Assembly: GCA_019359355.1 (NCBI GenBank) | Contig: JAHHHM010000004.1 | Span: 248,001 to 312,000 of the forward strand | Direction of reading: 5' to 3' | DNA: 64,000 nucleotides | From: Microcoleus vaginatus WJT46-NPBG5 | GTDB taxonomy: Bacteria > Cyanobacteriota > Cyanobacteriia > Cyanobacteriales > Oscillatoriaceae | In this document: piece by piece, positions 63,065-64,000 of the stretch | Layout: every line of letters begins with the position of its first letter | Numbering within the stretch: the first letter of the stretch is position 1 | The notes under the pieces: generated by a model | What the model was told of the DNA's origin: nothing | The model's database searches: none | Seen by the model: only the letters and a program-made list of their open reading frames with translations | Position numbers and translations under genes: made by a program

Positions 63065-63934
63065 TCATGCCGTCGCCTTGTCGATGCGCCACACTTCATC
63101 GGCACTGAGATTCAGATCACCGGCCCGCACAGAATCTTCAATGCTAGAAATTTTGCTCGCGCCAGGAATAGGCACCACACAAGGCGATTTTGCCCTTAGC
63201 CATGCCAGAACAATGCAGTAAACTGAAACACTTTTTTCTGCGGCAAGCTGTGCAATTTCTTTAATCTCTTCAATACGAGTAAAGCGCCGGCTACCACCCA
63301 GGGGACTCCAGGGCAAGAAGGTTAATTTTTCACGTTCGCAATACTCCAGCACGCCGTCAGATTCGGGTTGCCGGTTCCAGGGATTGTACTGATTTTGAAC
63401 AGAAACAATTTCAACTAAATCACGGGCGCGTTTAATTTGCTCAACTGAAAAGTTGGAGACACCAACGTAGCGAATTTTGCCGGCTTCTACCGCTTCTTTT
63501 GCCGGCGCGAGAGCTTCCTCAATTGTGTAGTCTGGATCAGGCGCGTGATACTGCCAAACATCAATGGGTTTTTCCCCACCCAGCGCTTCAAAACTGATGC
63601 GAATTGTCTCACGCAAATGGTCAGGATTGCCGTTGCGCGTCCAACTGCCACCGGGACGCATTAAACCGCCTTTTGTGGCAACAATAACTTTGCTCGTATC
63701 ACCGGCATATTGCTGTAGTGCCTTAGCAATAAGTCGTTCATTGTGGTGCTTATCCGATTCGTCTTTACAGTAAGAGTCAGCCGTATCAATCAGCGTAACG
63801 CCGAGGTCGAGCGCTTTATGGATGACTGCGATTGATTGCGACTCAGGAGGTTTGCTACTTAAAGACATGGGCATCCCACCCAAGCCAATCGCACTGATTT
63901 TGATGCCGGTGTTTCCTAGCTGTTTAGTTTCCAT
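63065..63934 (-). CDS. Aldo/keto reductase
   Basis: 289 residues, the usual AKR length. Opening motif QLGNTGIKISAIGLGGMPM is followed by the catalytic tetrad: Asp and Tyr in LIDTADSYCKDES, Lys in VIVATKGGLMRPG, His in DVWQYHAPDPDY. The C-terminal cofactor region reads SPCVVPIPGASKISSIEDSV. It would reduce aldehydes or ketones with NADPH. Substrate unknown. The gene is complete and lies 66 bases from the right edge. Confidence 0.92.
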   Translation of the reverse strand: METKQLGNTGIKISAIGLGGMPMSLSSKPPESQSIAVIHKALDLGVTLIDTADSYCKDESDKHHNERLIAKALQQYAGDTSKVIVATKGGLMRPGGSWTRNGNPDHLRETIRISFEALGGEKPIDVWQYHAPDPDYTIEEALAPAKEAVEAGKIRYVGVSNFSVEQIKRARDLVEIVSVQNQYNPWNRQPESDGVLEYCEREKLTFLPWSPLGGSRRFTRIEEIKEIAQLAAEKSVSVYCIVLAWLRAKSPCVVPIPGASKISSIEDSVRAGDLNLSADEVWRIDKATA

Positions 63935-64000
63935 TCTTCAGATATTTCTGTTTCTGACTTTTCTCTTTATATCGTGACAATTCACTTCAAAACTCAATCT

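Overview
The window reads as the chromosome of a filamentous, Microcoleus/Oscillatoria-like cyanobacterium. The gene content supports this: a CrtO-type beta-carotene ketolase, a CYP110-type P450, a two-cysteine cyanobacteriochrome GAF domain, a KGK-domain protein, an SLH-domain protein, GlcE/GlcF glycolate dehydrogenase subunits, type II NADH dehydrogenase and several multi-PAS histidine kinases. A GCCGGC-centred palindrome (often TGCCGGCA) recurs in genes and spacers throughout, in the way HIP1 does in other cyanobacteria. I found no rRNA, tRNA, CRISPR array, prophage or replication origin.

Layout. 0-12.2 kb: a large hybrid sensor kinase on the minus strand, then a plus-strand run of glcE, glcF, an Mrr-like nuclease, a WG-repeat lipoprotein, an NDH-2 and a Na+/H+ antiporter closed by a strong terminator. 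12.2-19.6 kb: mostly minus strand, with a glycine-zipper protein, a small membrane protein, a saccharopine-dehydrogenase-like reductase, crtO and a P450, plus a broken P-loop ATPase gene on the plus strand. 19.8-31.2 kb: an IS630 remnant, two paralogous membrane proteins of unknown function, an SLH outer-envelope protein, a CHASE2 adenylate cyclase, a FecR-domain protein and a membrane protein, all minus strand after the IS remnant. 31.4-40.2 kb: a hypothetical protein, an alpha/beta-hydrolase-fold protein lacking most of a catalytic triad, HtpX, pentapeptide lipoprotein, aspS, a Uma2 nuclease-fold protein and a stand-alone DXCF cyanobacteriochrome GAF domain.

40.4-44.7 kb is an accessory island. 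Remnants of IS1-family ends lie at both borders and in the middle. It holds a LysR regulator divergent from a class III extradiol dioxygenase-like enzyme, a ferric-reductase-like membrane protein and an exported intradiol dioxygenase. An IS630 fragment and a 132-bp second copy of the extradiol gene's 3' end follow. The gene set suggests regulated oxidation of phenolic or catecholic compounds.

44.8-64 kb: TPR and pentapeptide repeat proteins, a ribbon-helix-helix miniprotein, a KGK protein, a DUF1400 hydrolase, a Dabb protein, a GH57 hydrolase, an acyl-CoA dehydrogenase/histidine kinase pair, a GH31 alpha-glucosidase, a DUF2993 lipid-binding protein, a pentapeptide membrane protein with a hexanucleotide-encoded Ala/Val/Phe segment, and an aldo/keto reductase.

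The observations I rate highest are the isolated DXCF cyanobacteriochrome domain, the IS1-bordered dioxygenase island with its duplicated gene tail, the ATPase gene with both an in-frame amber codon and a ruined Walker A motif, the paired membrane proteins at 20.8-24.0 kb, and the two-hairpin element at 28.45-28.58 kb.
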